A stretch of 64,000 bases of DNA from Symbiodinium natans (lineage: Eukaryota > Sar > Dinophyceae > Suessiales > Symbiodiniaceae), in assembly GCA_905221605.1 (NCBI GenBank), contig CAJNDS010002091.1, forward strand, positions 248,001 through 312,000. The letters are read 5' to 3'. Below are positions 30,653 through 40,069 of the stretch, piece after piece (the stretch's first letter is position 1; each line of letters opens with the position of its first letter). The notes below the pieces were generated by a model. It was given only the letters and a program-made list of their open reading frames with translations, was not told the origin of the DNA and did no database searches. The position numbers and the translations under genes were made by a program.

Positions 30653-31120
30653 TCAAGGATAAACCCGCCTGCCTCGCTTAGCCAAAGAAATGTGGAACGG
30701 AGTGATGAATGATGCTCCAGCACACTCGTCCACAACTTCTGCACTGTCGTCAACAATGGCAATGGGACAACGAGCAATATCAAAGACCTTCTCCAGCAGC
30801 GCCCGCTTTCCTGATTCACCCGTGGGTTTGCGGGTGATAAAAAGTAGCGAGAGGACTGAAACTCCTGCTTCACGGATGAGCCGATCAATGCTGTTGCAAC
30901 TCGCGCCAAGAACGTGAGCTACTGTGTCAGAATGATGGCAATAAGAAAGCACCACCACCAATATCTGCCTGCTCTCCGTAATCTGACTCAACCTCTGCAA
31001 AAAGTGAATGTTGCGGTCCGGATACTCTGGGATATCGTCGCGCCAATTTGCGCACTGACGAATATCACGGTCAAGGACTCCGTGAAAATCAAAAGCAAGG
31101 ACTGCACGCGCCTGAGCCAC
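30653..31120 (-). CDS. HAD-like domain frame in the LTR element
   Basis: 155 residues with features of the haloacid dehalogenase superfamily in order: LAFDFHGVLDRD (motif I with two Asp), VVVLSYCHHS (motif II Ser), a Lys in GKRALLEK, and IAIVDDSAEVVDE (motif IV, paired Asp). HAD proteins are usually phosphatases; what one does in a retroelement is not known. The frame lies between the Pro-rich leader and gag, on the element strand. It may be joined by a frameshift to the leader frame upstream (31290-31673). Confidence 0.55.
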   Translation of the reverse strand: MAQARAVLAFDFHGVLDRDIRQCANWRDDIPEYPDRNIHFLQRLSQITESRQILVVVLSYCHHSDTVAHVLGASCNSIDRLIREAGVSVLSLLFITRKPTGESGKRALLEKVFDIARCPIAIVDDSAEVVDECAGASFITPFHISLAKRGRRVYP

Positions 31121-31289
31121 CTGATCAACAGGAACGCGAACTGGATTTCCGCAGTTATTGTACGCCTTGCTTCTCCCAACTGCAAAACTTGCCTCGCAGG
31201 AGCGCTTGCACCTTCACTTGAGACTCGAGCCTTTGCAGGAGGTGGATACAGAGGAGCTGCAGGACGCAACTTAGGTGCAGCTGCAGGCT

Positions 31290-31673
31290 TCAAAACAACT
31301 GGCGGATCTCGCAGACTTGGTCGCTCTCTCGGCCGTGCTTTGGGAGGCGGGGGAGGCAGCCTGAGGCTTTCGCTTTCGGAACCAATACAACACGGGACGT
31401 TGTCTTTGGCAGAGGCAAAGGAATCGGCTCTGGAGGCTCACGAAGACTAGCACTTGAAGAAGTTCGAGAATCGTCTGCAACTTCACCAACGCTCTCTTGC
31501 TCTCCAGCACTATGACCCTCTTCTTCCGAATCCACTGAGAACGGATCTGAGGCAGGTGCTTTAATCACAGGCCTACTGGCTCCGTCAGGCCTAATGATTG
31601 GGACCTGATTGATGTCAGCGTACTCGTTCAGTTCTCCGTGCCAAGAGCAAGATTGAACTGAACTAGCTGCCAA
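31290..31673 (-). CDS. Pro/Ser-rich leader frame of the LTR element
   Basis: 127 residues, low complexity (repeated Pro, Ser, Glu), directly after the 5' LTR and ahead of the HAD-like frame. Probably the N-terminus of the first polyprotein; the frame is broken near 31290. Confidence 0.4.
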   Translation of the reverse strand: MAASSVQSCSWHGELNEYADINQVPIIRPDGASRPVIKAPASDPFSVDSEEEGHSAGEQESVGEVADDSRTSSSASLREPPEPIPLPLPKTTSRVVLVPKAKASGCLPRLPKHGRESDQVCEIRQLF

Positions 31674-31804
31674 GCACGTCGCTTGCGCTGAGCAGCCCTT
31701 CCTCCACGAATGCCACGAGTGGCCTTTGGCCGAGGGAGAATCTCAGGAGGCGTGGGCTCCGAACGGTCCATCCATTTGACTCCGCTACAGCAATGAACGC
31801 AATA

Positions 31805-31819
31805 CGGACCTGATAACCA
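31805..31819 (-). other. Primer-binding-like site
   Basis: In element sense TGGTTATCAGGTCC straddles the end of the 5' LTR. The TGG would pair with the CCA end of a tRNA, and the rest resembles the initiator-Met site TGGTATCAG with one extra T. Confidence 0.5.
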
Positions 31820-32010
31820 GTTTTCCCTACCCAAAACAGCGATGACACGATGTTAGGGTAAGAACAGGGAAGAGGGAAGGGGAACCCCAGGGAACCACAG
31901 CCCTCCTTCACACGGGCTTGTTTTCATCTTGAGCCAAAAGGTAACAGTAGGCTCTTGTCTTGCTCTGCATAACATGACTATACAAGGGAGATATCCGTAT
32001 TCTTTCAACT
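31819..32010 (-). repeat. 5' LTR of the copia-type element
   Basis: 192 bp; same termini (AGTT...AACT) as the 3' LTR and shorter by two small deletions. The spliced-leader-like segment is at 31928-31947. The LTR divergence argues against a very recent insertion. Confidence 0.85.
31928..31947 (-). promoter_or_regulatory. Spliced-leader-like sequence in the 5' LTR
   Basis: Same bases as at 24825-24844, and preserved although nearby positions differ between the LTRs. If trans-splicing adds the leader to the element transcript, reverse transcription would place it in the LTR. Confidence 0.55.
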
Positions 32011-32384
32011 TTAGGGTTTAGGGTTTAGGGTTTAGGCACATGGACCCTTAGAGCTTGAGATCTTCGTTCTCAGGGCTTTGGGACTTCCGTTTGCAGAGAT
32101 TGCGGGTCGTAGGGTTGATTGATGGAATCGGATTGCAGCCCTTCGAACTTCGAAGCTTCTATGGCTTTGGCCCCTTGGACGCCGGCCCGCTGTAGTTTGA
32201 GAGTTTAGTGTTTAGGGTTTGGGGGTTTGGGCTTGAGGGCTTAGGGTTTGAGATTGGATGTTTGGGTTTGGGTTTGAGGGGTCTGAGATTGGGCTTTAGG
32301 GCTTGGGTTCAGGATTTAGTTTAGGGTTTGAGGTTTGGGCTTCAGGGTTCAAGGTTTCCGTGCTGTCCAAGCATGCGCTTTGTC
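32011..32384. other. Residual TTTAGGG array and 3' flank of UBL-FNIP copy 3
   Basis: Array at 32011-32034 with the right target duplication at 32011-32015. The following block (GGCTTTGGCCCCTTGGACGC) is related to 20740-20775, a flank of copy 2. Confidence 0.6.
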
Positions 32385-34586
32385 TTATGTCTCTTCTTCC
32401 GCGCTCAGCGAACTGGCAACACGAAGCAGCCGTAACTGGACACTCTGCAGGCTGTTGGGGAGCTGGATCCCCTGCAAGCTCTGGTTGAACTTGTTGCCAA
32501 ACGTCAACGTCTGCAGGGCGCTGGGCAACTGGATCCCCTCCAAGCTCTGGTTAAAGTCTTCTCCAAACCTCAACGTCTGCAGGGCGCCGGGCAGCTGGAT
32601 CCCCTGCAAGACCTGGTTGAAGCCATTTCCAAATGTCAACGTCTGCAGAGTGCTTGGCAGCTGGATCCCATCCAAGCTCTGGTTGAAGTCATGTCCAAAC
32701 GTCAAAGTCTGCAGTGTGCTGGGGAGCTGGATCCCCTCCAAGCTCTGGTTGAACTCGCATCCAAACGTCAACGCCTGCAGCGCGCCGGGCAGTTGGATCC
32801 CCTGCAAGCTCTGGTTGAACCTGTTGCCAAACGTCAACGTCTGCATGGCGCTGGGCAGCTGGATACCCTCCAGGATCTGGTTGAAGTCTTCTTTAAACGT
32901 CAACGTCTGCAGTGCGCCGGGCAGCTGGATCCCCTGCAAGCTCTGGTTGAACCTGTTGCCAAACGTCAACGTCTGCAGGGCGCCGGGCAGCTGGATCCCC
33001 TGCAAGCTCTGGTTGAACCTGTTGCCAAACGTCAACGTCTGCAGGGCGCCGGGCAGCTGGACCCCCTCCAAGCTCTGGTTGAACCTGCTGCCAAACGTTA
33101 ACGTCTGCAGGGTGCTAGGCAACCGGATCCCCTCCAAGCTCTGGTTGAAGTCACTTCCAAAACTCAACGTCTGCAAGGTGCAGGGGAGCTGGACCCCCTC
33201 CAGGCTCTGGTTGAACTGCGCGCCAAACGACAATGTCTGCAAAGCGCTGGGCAGCTGCATCCCATCCAAGCTCTGGTTGAAGTCATGTCCAAACGTCAAC
33301 TTCTGCAGGGCGCTGGGCAACTGGATCCCCTCCAAGCTCTGGTTGAAACGGAAGCCAAACGTCAACATCTGCAGAGTGCTTGGCAGCTGCATCCCCTCCA
33401 AGCTCTGGTTGAAGTCATGTCCAAACGTCAACGTCTGTAGGGTGCTGGGGAGCTGGATCCCCTCCGGGCTCTGGATGAAGTCACTTCCACACGTCAACAT
33501 CTGCAGGGTGCTGGGCAGCTGGGTCCCCTCCAATCTCTTGTTGAAGTTACAGCCAAACGTCAATGTCTGCAGCGTGCTGGGGAACTGGATCCCCTCCAAG
33601 CTCTGGTTGAACTTGTGGCCAAACGTCAACGCCTGCAGGGTACTAGGAAGCTGGATCCCCTCCAAGCTCTGGTTGAAGTCACCTTCAAACGTCAACGCCT
33701 GCAGGGTGCTGGGAAGCTGGATCCCTTTCAAGCTCTGGTTGAATTTGAATCCAAACGTCAACGTCTGCAGGCTGCTTGGAAGCTGGATGCGCTCCAAGCT
33801 CTGATTGAAATGGAAGCCAAACGTCAACTTCTGCAGGGCGCTGGGCAGCTGGATGCCCTCTAAGCTCTGGTTGAAGCTGTCGCCAAACGTTAACGTTTTC
33901 AGGCTGCTGGGCAGCTGGATCCCCTCCAAGCTCTGGTTGAACCTGCTGCCAAACGTCAACATCTGCACGGTGCTGGGCAGCTGGATCCCCTGCAAGCTCT
34001 TGTTGAACCGGTCGCCGAACGTCAACGTCTGCAGGGTGCTGGGCAGCTGGATCCCCTCCAAGCTCTTGTTGAAGTAATGTCCAAACGTCAACGCCTGCAG
34101 GGTGCTGGGCAGCTGGATCCCCTTCAAGCTCTGGTTGAAGCCATCTCCAAACGTCAAGGAGACCACTTCATTGAGAGCGCACGCATCCGCAGGATTCAAG
34201 GCTTTCTTCGCAAGCATATTCTCCAAGCTCACAGCGGCCCGACCCGCCCCGTAGCGTTGAGCCACGTACGTGACTTCGTCGTTCGTCACCTGTTTCAGCA
34301 GGGGCTCATGCAGATCGAGCACACCGCCGCCAGAGGTCAGCGCGAGGGACTCCTTGGGGCGGCCGACTTTGGCTGCTACAGCTTCCATCACTTCCCAGAC
34401 CGTTGCCATAGGGTCGACATCGACCTGCACGGCATAGCCTCCGAGACTCTGGATGCTCAAGGGTCGCTTGCCTTCACTTCCGGAGTGTGAGGCCGCATGC
34501 CCGGCCTCTCCGATCATCTTGTCAGACTCCCGAGCTCTGTGCGAGCAATGGATTCCTGCCTCCTGGGCTTCGCTCACGTCGCTCAT
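32385..34586 (-). CDS. UBL-FNIP repeat protein, copy 3
   Basis: 733 residues, no interruption. Start MSDVSEAQEAG, ubiquitin-like region at about 42-113, linker, 26 repeats of 22 residues, and tail ending SLSAEEET. Most similar at the N-terminus to copy 1. Several adjacent repeats (NR type, LPGALQ) are almost duplicates of each other, indicating recent internal repeat expansion. Two repeats have Glu or Lys in place of the final Gly (LTFE, LTFK). Looks intact and potentially functional; partner unknown. Confidence 0.85.
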   Translation of the reverse strand: MSDVSEAQEAGIHCSHRARESDKMIGEAGHAASHSGSEGKRPLSIQSLGGYAVQVDVDPMATVWEVMEAVAAKVGRPKESLALTSGGGVLDLHEPLLKQVTNDEVTYVAQRYGAGRAAVSLENMLAKKALNPADACALNEVVSLTFGDGFNQSLKGIQLPSTLQALTFGHYFNKSLEGIQLPSTLQTLTFGDRFNKSLQGIQLPSTVQMLTFGSRFNQSLEGIQLPSSLKTLTFGDSFNQSLEGIQLPSALQKLTFGFHFNQSLERIQLPSSLQTLTFGFKFNQSLKGIQLPSTLQALTFEGDFNQSLEGIQLPSTLQALTFGHKFNQSLEGIQFPSTLQTLTFGCNFNKRLEGTQLPSTLQMLTCGSDFIQSPEGIQLPSTLQTLTFGHDFNQSLEGMQLPSTLQMLTFGFRFNQSLEGIQLPSALQKLTFGHDFNQSLDGMQLPSALQTLSFGAQFNQSLEGVQLPCTLQTLSFGSDFNQSLEGIRLPSTLQTLTFGSRFNQSLEGVQLPGALQTLTFGNRFNQSLQGIQLPGALQTLTFGNRFNQSLQGIQLPGALQTLTFKEDFNQILEGIQLPSAMQTLTFGNRFNQSLQGIQLPGALQALTFGCEFNQSLEGIQLPSTLQTLTFGHDFNQSLDGIQLPSTLQTLTFGNGFNQVLQGIQLPGALQTLRFGEDFNQSLEGIQLPSALQTLTFGNKFNQSLQGIQLPNSLQSVQLRLLRVASSLSAEEET

Positions 34587-35520
34587 GGTGGCCCTAAACC
34601 CTAAACCCTAAGCCCTAAACCGGCTCTTGAAACCTGACTGCGGCTGCGCGTACACGTGCCCGTGCCACCGTGCATGTGCGTGTGCATGTGCCAGGAGAGC
34701 TTCGGAGGCGGTTGAACCGCACCTGGACCAAGTACCCCCCCAAACTCCTGCAAGTGTTGCAGATTCGAAAGTGTACAGTTTGTCAGTACTTTATAGAGAA
34801 GTAACCATCTGGTAAGTGCAGGTTGCTGGCCCGGCCTTTGAATCCCCACAACCAGCACAAACATTCACGTCAGATTGGGGAGAATTCCCCAAAACACCCC
34901 CCCCCCCCCCCCCCATGTCCGGAGTCCCGGCAACCCTAAACCCTCAACCCTAAACCCCACCTGTCCGTCCGCCTCTGGGTCCCCAGCGGCAACTAGAAGA
35001 AACAAAAACATAGTGTCCCAGAGCACGGTATGACTCAACTCCGAAACTGGGCAACTAAGCAGCCAGAGCATGGCAGCTCTGAAACGGTCTCCAGGTTTAG
35101 GGCTCTGGGTTCCACTGCCATATAGAAGTGAGAAGTGAGAAGGAAACTCTTTTGTTCAAGGGAGTCTATGAGGGAACCCAACGTCTGCCCCCCACTCACT
35201 TCATCCCACCAGAAGAAGGGTTTAGGGTTTATGGTTTAAGTCCTAGGTGTTCTTCGCTAGGGATAGATATGCGGATGGTGGTGGTCAAGCCCCCAAATTT
35301 TGAAGCAAGGGCCCACGCCCCGGATACCCAGCAATCATCGCGGCGAAAGCGCCTGGCCAGGCAAGCATGGAGGTAACCCTAAACCCTAAATACTAAATCC
35401 TAAAGTCTTTGGGTTTAGGATTTTGGGCTTCCGGTAGAACCCATGGAGATGCAACTTGATGCAACTTCAAGCCCTATACCCTGTAGCCTTAAGCCCTAAG
35501 CCCGGCCCAAGCCTTAATAC
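34587..35520. other. 5' flank of UBL-FNIP copy 3
   Basis: Shares blocks with the flanks of copies 1, 2, 4 and 5: ACTCAACTCCG-type, GAAGTGAGAAGG-type, and the CAATCATCGCGGCGAAAG module at 35330-35372. A C-run lies near 34899-34914. Confidence 0.55.
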
Positions 35521-35570
35521 CCTAGACCCGGGTTGAGGGTTTAGGGAACCCTAAGCTCGGCCCAAGCCCT

Positions 35571-35684
35571 ACTTGGAAGTTCATGGCACACAGGAGCCAA
35601 TTAAAACTGTACTTCTAACCCACATAGAAGCCCTTTAAGTGCCCTAGTATGGTTGTGATTGGGTTGTACCACGAACCTCCAAGT
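35571..35684. mobile_element. MITE family C copy
   Basis: Left end ACTTGGAAGTTCATGG and inverted right end CCACGAACCTCCAAGT. The CCCTAGTATGGTT interior is shared with the copy at 47048. Confidence 0.65.
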
Positions 35685-35999
35685 GTTACCCTAAAACAGA
35701 AAACTCGAAGCCCTGAGCAAACCCTTGCAACGCTTAATACCTCGAGGGTGCATCCGCAGAACCTTGAAAACCCGAAGCCTGGACTTCCGTTTGACCCTGA
35801 ACCCTAAACCCTAAACCCTAAACCCTCAACCCGGGTTGATGGAGTCGGGTTGCAGCTTGCAACACCCCCGGAACTTATATACCCTAAACCTGTAACCCCT
35901 ATCAACCCTACCCTATCAACCCTACCCTATCCATCAATTCTAATACCCCTTAAAAGCCTATTACCATAAACCCTAGCAATCCGAATTATAGCCCCTATT

Positions 36000-36511
36000 C
36001 ATAAACCCTACAAGCCCTACAAACCCGATAAACCCTTCAAACCCAACAAGCCTTGCAAACCCGAAAAGCCCTGCGAAGCCTCCCAAGCCCCACAAACCCG
36101 ACAAGCCCTACAAACCCTCGCAAAGCCTCACAAACCCTACAAACCCTGCAAACCCTCACAAACCCGATAAGCCATACAAACCCTACAAACCCTCATAAAC
36201 CACAGGGCCTTGCCCTACACAGCTTCCACGTCTTTGGCCCCTAAAAGTTTAGGGTTTGGAGTTTGGGGTTTAGGGTTCGAGGCTTTGGGTTTGAGGGCTT
36301 AGTTTTTGAAATTGGGTTTTAGGGTTTGGCTTTGAGGGCTCAGGATTGAAATTGTGTTTTGGGGTTTGGGCTTGAGGGGAGATTGGATGTTTGGGTTTGG
36401 GTTTGAGGGGTTAGAGATTGGGTTTTATAGGGTTTGGGATCAGAGTTTGGGGTTTGAGGTTTGGGCTTCAGGACTTCAAGGTTCCCGTGCCATCCAAGCA
36501 TGCCCTTTCTC
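36000..36511. other. 3' flank of UBL-FNIP copy 4
   Basis: CCCTACAAA-type repeats followed by TTTGGGG/TTTGAGGG repeats; matches the flank of copy 2 at 20455-21340 in part. Confidence 0.55.
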
Positions 36512-36691
36512 TTACGCCTCTTCTTCCGTGCTCAGCGAAGTGGCAACACGAAACATCCGTAGCTGGACACTCTGCAGGCTGTTGGGGAATGCGATGCCCT
36601 CCAAACGCTGGTTGAACCTGTAACCAAGCATCAAGGTCTGCAGGGTGCTGGGCAGCTGGATCCCCTCCAGGCTCTGGTTGAAGTCTCCTCC
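36512..36691 (-). pseudogene. Detached C-terminus of UBL-FNIP copy 4
   Basis: Same situation as at 21347-21527: one repeat and the normal terminus (ending in EEEA and TAA) lie beyond the transposon and out of phase with the main frame. Confidence 0.7.
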
Positions 36692-38784
36692 ACTAGACGC
36701 AAGAGCAACCTAGGAATAAAAAGGGTGCCCTTTTTGGTTTTAAGGGGATTACAAGGGAACCCCAACCCTAAAGAAAGGAAATAAGGGCCTTGTTGGGGTC
36801 CGTGTGCAAAATTCAACGTCTGCAGGCTGCCGGGCAGCTGGATCCCCTGCAAGCTCTGGTTGAACCTGTTGCTAAACGTCAACGTCTGCAGGGTGCTGGG
36901 CAGCTGGGTCCCCTCCAAGCTCTGGTTGAAGTCATTACCAAACGTCAAAGTCTGCAGGGTGCTGGGCAGCTGGATCCCCTCCAAGCTCCGGTTGAAGTCG
37001 CTGCCAAACGTCAACGTCTGCAGGGTGCTGGGCAGGTGGACCCCCTCCAAGCTCTGGTTGAACTTAATGCCAAACGTCAACGTCTGCAGGGTGCTGGGCA
37101 ACTGGATCCCCTCGAAGCTCTGGTTGAACCTGTTGCCAAACGTCAACGTCTGCAGGGTGCTGGGCAGCTGGATCCCCGCCAAGCTTTGGTTGAAGTCACC
37201 TCCAAGCATCAACGTCTGCAGGGTGCTGGGCAGCTGGATCCCCTGCCAGCTCCTGTTGAAACCACCTCCAAGCGTCAACATCTGCAGGGTGCTGGGCAGC
37301 TGGATCCCCTCCAAGCTCTGGTTAAAGTCATTGCCAAACGTCAACGTCTGCAGGGTGCTGGGCAGCTGGATCCCCTGCAAGCTCTGGTTGAACCGGTCGC
37401 CAAACGTCAACGTCTGCAGTGTGCTGGGCAGCTGGATCCCCTCCAAGCCCTGGTTGAAGTGCCTTCCAAATGCCAATGTCTGCAGAGCGCTGGGCAGCTG
37501 GATCCCCTCCAAGCTCTGATTGAAGTCATTTCCAAACGACAATGTCTGCAAAGCGCTGGGCAGCTGCATCGCCGCAAAGCTCTGCTTGAGGCCACCTCCA
37601 AACGTCAACGTCTGCAAGGTGCTGGGGAACTGAATCCCCTCCAAGCTCTGATTGAAGCTGTCGCCAAACGTCAACGTCTGCAGGGTGCTAGGCAGGAAGA
37701 TCCCCTCCAGGCTCTGGTTGAAGCCACTTCCAAATGTCAACGTCTGCAGGGTGCTGGGCAGCTGGATCCCATGCAAGCTCTGGTTGAAGCCATGTCCAAA
37801 CGTCAACGTCTGCAGAGTGCTGGGCAGCTGGACGCCCTCCAAGCTCTGGTTGAAGCCAGGTCCAAACGTCAACGTCTGCAGGGTGCTGGGCAGCTGGATC
37901 CCCTCCAAGCTCTGGTTGAACTCGATGCCAAACGTCAACGTCAGCAGGGTGCTGGGCAGCTGGATCCCCTCCAAGCTCTGGTTGAACGTGTCACCGAACG
38001 TCAACGTCTGCAGGGCGCTGGGCAGCTGGATCCCCTCCAAGCTCTGGTTGAAACTATTGCCAAACGTCAACGTTTTCAGGCTGCTGGGCAGCTGGATCCC
38101 GTCCAAGCTCTGGTTGAAGCCATGTCCAAACGTCAACGTCTGCAGGGTGCTGGGCAGCTGGATCCCCGCCAGGCTCTGACTGAAAAAGCCGCCAAACGCC
38201 AACGTTTGCAGGGTGTTAGGCAACTGGATCCCGTCCAAGCTCTGGTTGAAACGGAAGCCAAACGTCAACGTCTGCAGGGTGCAGGGCAGCTGAATCCCGT
38301 GCAAGCTCTGGTTGAAGTCATGTCCAAACGTCAAGGAGACCACTTCATTGAGAGCGCACGCATCCGCAGGACTCAAGGCTTTCTTCGCAAGCATTTTCTC
38401 CAAGCTCACCGCGGCCCGACCCGCCCCGTAGTGTTGAGCCACGTACGTGACTTCGTCGTTCGTCACCTGTTTCAGCAGGGGCTCATGCAGGTCGAGCACA
38501 CCGCCAGCAGAGGTCAGCGCGAGGGACTCCTTGGGGCGGCCGACTTTGGCTGCTACTGCTTCAACCACTTCCCAGCCCGTTGCCATAGGGTCGACATCGA
38601 CCTGAACAGTGTAGCCTCCGAGACCCTGGATGCTCAAGGGTCGCTTGCCGTCACTGCCGGAGTGTGACGCCACATGCCCGGCCTCTCCGGCCATCTTGTC
38701 AGACTCCCGAGGTGCTTCGCCGCTCTTTGGCTCCTGGCTCCTTGAAATCTGAACAGCTGCGCGTACACGTGCATGTACATGCAT
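36631..38784 (-). CDS. UBL-FNIP repeat protein, copy 4 (truncated by insertion)
   Basis: Paralogue of copy 2 within a duplicated block of at least 3.2 kb. It has 717 residues from the start matching copy 2 (MHVHARVRAA); the frame is open further to an ATG at 38847. Ubiquitin-like region, 23 repeats of 22 residues, and the same foreign 57-residue tail caused by the same family G insertion. Differences from copy 2 are scattered and include complete changes of the variable dipeptide in three repeats. Shared truncation shows the insertion came before the duplication. Both copies keep open frames of over 2 kb, so the truncated form may still be made. Confidence 0.75.
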   Translation of the reverse strand: MHVHARVRAAVQISRSQEPKSGEAPRESDKMAGEAGHVASHSGSDGKRPLSIQGLGGYTVQVDVDPMATGWEVVEAVAAKVGRPKESLALTSAGGVLDLHEPLLKQVTNDEVTYVAQHYGAGRAAVSLEKMLAKKALSPADACALNEVVSLTFGHDFNQSLHGIQLPCTLQTLTFGFRFNQSLDGIQLPNTLQTLAFGGFFSQSLAGIQLPSTLQTLTFGHGFNQSLDGIQLPSSLKTLTFGNSFNQSLEGIQLPSALQTLTFGDTFNQSLEGIQLPSTLLTLTFGIEFNQSLEGIQLPSTLQTLTFGPGFNQSLEGVQLPSTLQTLTFGHGFNQSLHGIQLPSTLQTLTFGSGFNQSLEGIFLPSTLQTLTFGDSFNQSLEGIQFPSTLQTLTFGGGLKQSFAAMQLPSALQTLSFGNDFNQSLEGIQLPSALQTLAFGRHFNQGLEGIQLPSTLQTLTFGDRFNQSLQGIQLPSTLQTLTFGNDFNQSLEGIQLPSTLQMLTLGGGFNRSWQGIQLPSTLQTLMLGGDFNQSLAGIQLPSTLQTLTFGNRFNQSFEGIQLPSTLQTLTFGIKFNQSLEGVHLPSTLQTLTFGSDFNRSLEGIQLPSTLQTLTFGNDFNQSLEGTQLPSTLQTLTFSNRFNQSLQGIQLPGSLQTLNFAHGPQQGPYFLSLGLGFPCNPLKTKKGTLFIPRLLLRLVEETSTRAWRGSSCPAPCRP
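36692..36803. mobile_element. MITE family G copy inside UBL-FNIP copy 4
   Basis: Same insertion point as at 21528-21638 and nearly the same sequence (one T/C difference in the AAGGGTGCC part). Confidence 0.8.
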
Positions 38785-39489
38785 TCGTGCAAGTGTGGGG
38801 GAGAGCCCTTGCATGCAGTTGGGACCCCGAATGCCCCGCAGCCGCATAGGAATGGGAAGGATCCCACGTCTTGAATCTCAAGGGAGGCGTCCCCAAAAAG
38901 AAGAAGGGTCCCAGGTAGGGATATGTGGGGGTCATGATCAAACCCCAAAAAGAAGCAAGGGCCCAAGCCATGGGTACAGAGCAATCATCGCAGCGAAAGT
39001 ACCTGGCCAGGCACGCAAGGATGTAACCCTAAACCCTAAACCCTAAACCCTTAACCCTAAACCCTAAACCCTAAACCTCCACATCCTCCAAGGACTTCTT
39101 ATTTGGCGGGGTTTAGGGTTTCGGGCTTACCGGTAGAACCCTGAAGATGCAACTTGATGCAACACCAGACTCCCCCAACAAATCCTCCGTACCCTCAAAC
39201 ACTCCAAGAAAGGGGGTTTAGGGTTTAGGGTTTAAGGTTTAGGGTTTAGGGTTTAGGGTTTAGGGCTCAGGGTATAAGGACCTTAAACTGGGTGTCCTAA
39301 CTTAGGTTAGAGAAGTCCTTATAAAGACAGTTCAGCATAGCAGGGGCGAAAACCCGACAACCCTGAACTCTACAAACCTGCAACCCCAGATCTGCTTCAT
39401 AACTCTCTAGGGTGCTTGCACAAAACCTGAAAAACCCTCAAACCTACACCCTAATCCCTAAACCACTGACCCCTAAACCCCTAACTCCC

Positions 39490-39522
<33 letters not shown>

Positions 39523-39810
39523 ACTACCCACCACATGGGGCAGCGGCCCTGCAAGGTATAGAGGTTGCTAGGGTCCTCAAGCACTAGCCCTAAACCCTAA
39601 ACCCGAAACCCTAAACTCTAGCTGGATAGAGTCCCTTCTGTAACGTATAGCCCTTTTGGGTACCCTATATAAATTGGCCGCCTTGTAACCAGGACGGCTA
39701 AAAGGACCATCTTTAAGGGAGGTGACCATGTACTTGGAGGTTCGTGGTACTTAAAAACCAATCATAACTGTACTCATAGTCCACTTATAAGCCTCTTAAT
39801 TACCCTCATA
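38785..39810. repeat. 5' flank of copy 4, duplicated with copy 2
   Basis: Collinear with 23620-24520. Extra sequence at about 39590-39725 is unique to this copy. The C-run at 39489-39522 (over 30 bases) is the longest homopolymer in the window. Confidence 0.75.
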
Positions 39811-39868
39811 TGTGGCTATAATTGGATCATAAGTGCAAGTACTATTGTGGTTAGTAAGTACCTAGTAG
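39731..39868. mobile_element. MITE family C copy
   Basis: TACTTGGAGGTTCGTGGTACTT left end, degraded right end. It lies at the edge of the duplicated block. Confidence 0.6.
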
Positions 39869-40069
39869 TACCCCTAAACCCCAAACCCTAAACCCTAAAC
39901 CCTAAACCCCTATATTAGAAGGTGCCATGAACCTCCATGTAGGGGATAAGGTTAGAAGTCTGACTCGCTGAGTTTTCCAGGGTTTAGGGTTTTAGAATTT
40001 AGGGTTAATTGAGGGTGTTTGGGGACTCCCTTTCAGGCTTTATGGGCCTGTGCCGATTTACCTTGAGGG

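Larger units (their letters stand above)
24702..32010 (-). mobile_element. Copia-type LTR retrotransposon, degenerate
   Basis: A 7.3-kb element read on the minus strand. It has direct LTRs (24702-24907 and 31819-32010), a primer-binding-like site inside the 5' LTR edge, a polypurine tract before the 3' LTR, and 5-bp target duplications. Decayed frames run in order: Pro/Ser-rich leader, HAD-like segment, gag with coiled coil, CCCH finger, protease-region remnant, 2OG-oxygenase-like segment, RT leader, RNase H. No integrase core and no reverse-transcriptase YxDD motif is visible, so the element is probably immobile by itself. It contains no TTTAGGG array, unlike the DNA on both sides. Confidence 0.85.

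Noticed and set aside
25498-31673. Plus-strand ORFs of 80-178 residues inside the LTR element
   Set aside because: Antisense to gag and pol frames with recognisable domains; no similarity or start context of their own.
32335-38667. Long plus-strand ORFs (489 and 625 residues) across UBL-FNIP copies 3 and 4, and similar ones in copies 1, 2 and 5
   Set aside because: The repeat unit is 66 bp, a multiple of three, so any stop-free antisense unit stays open for the whole array. These frames lack the ubiquitin-like start and have no independent support.
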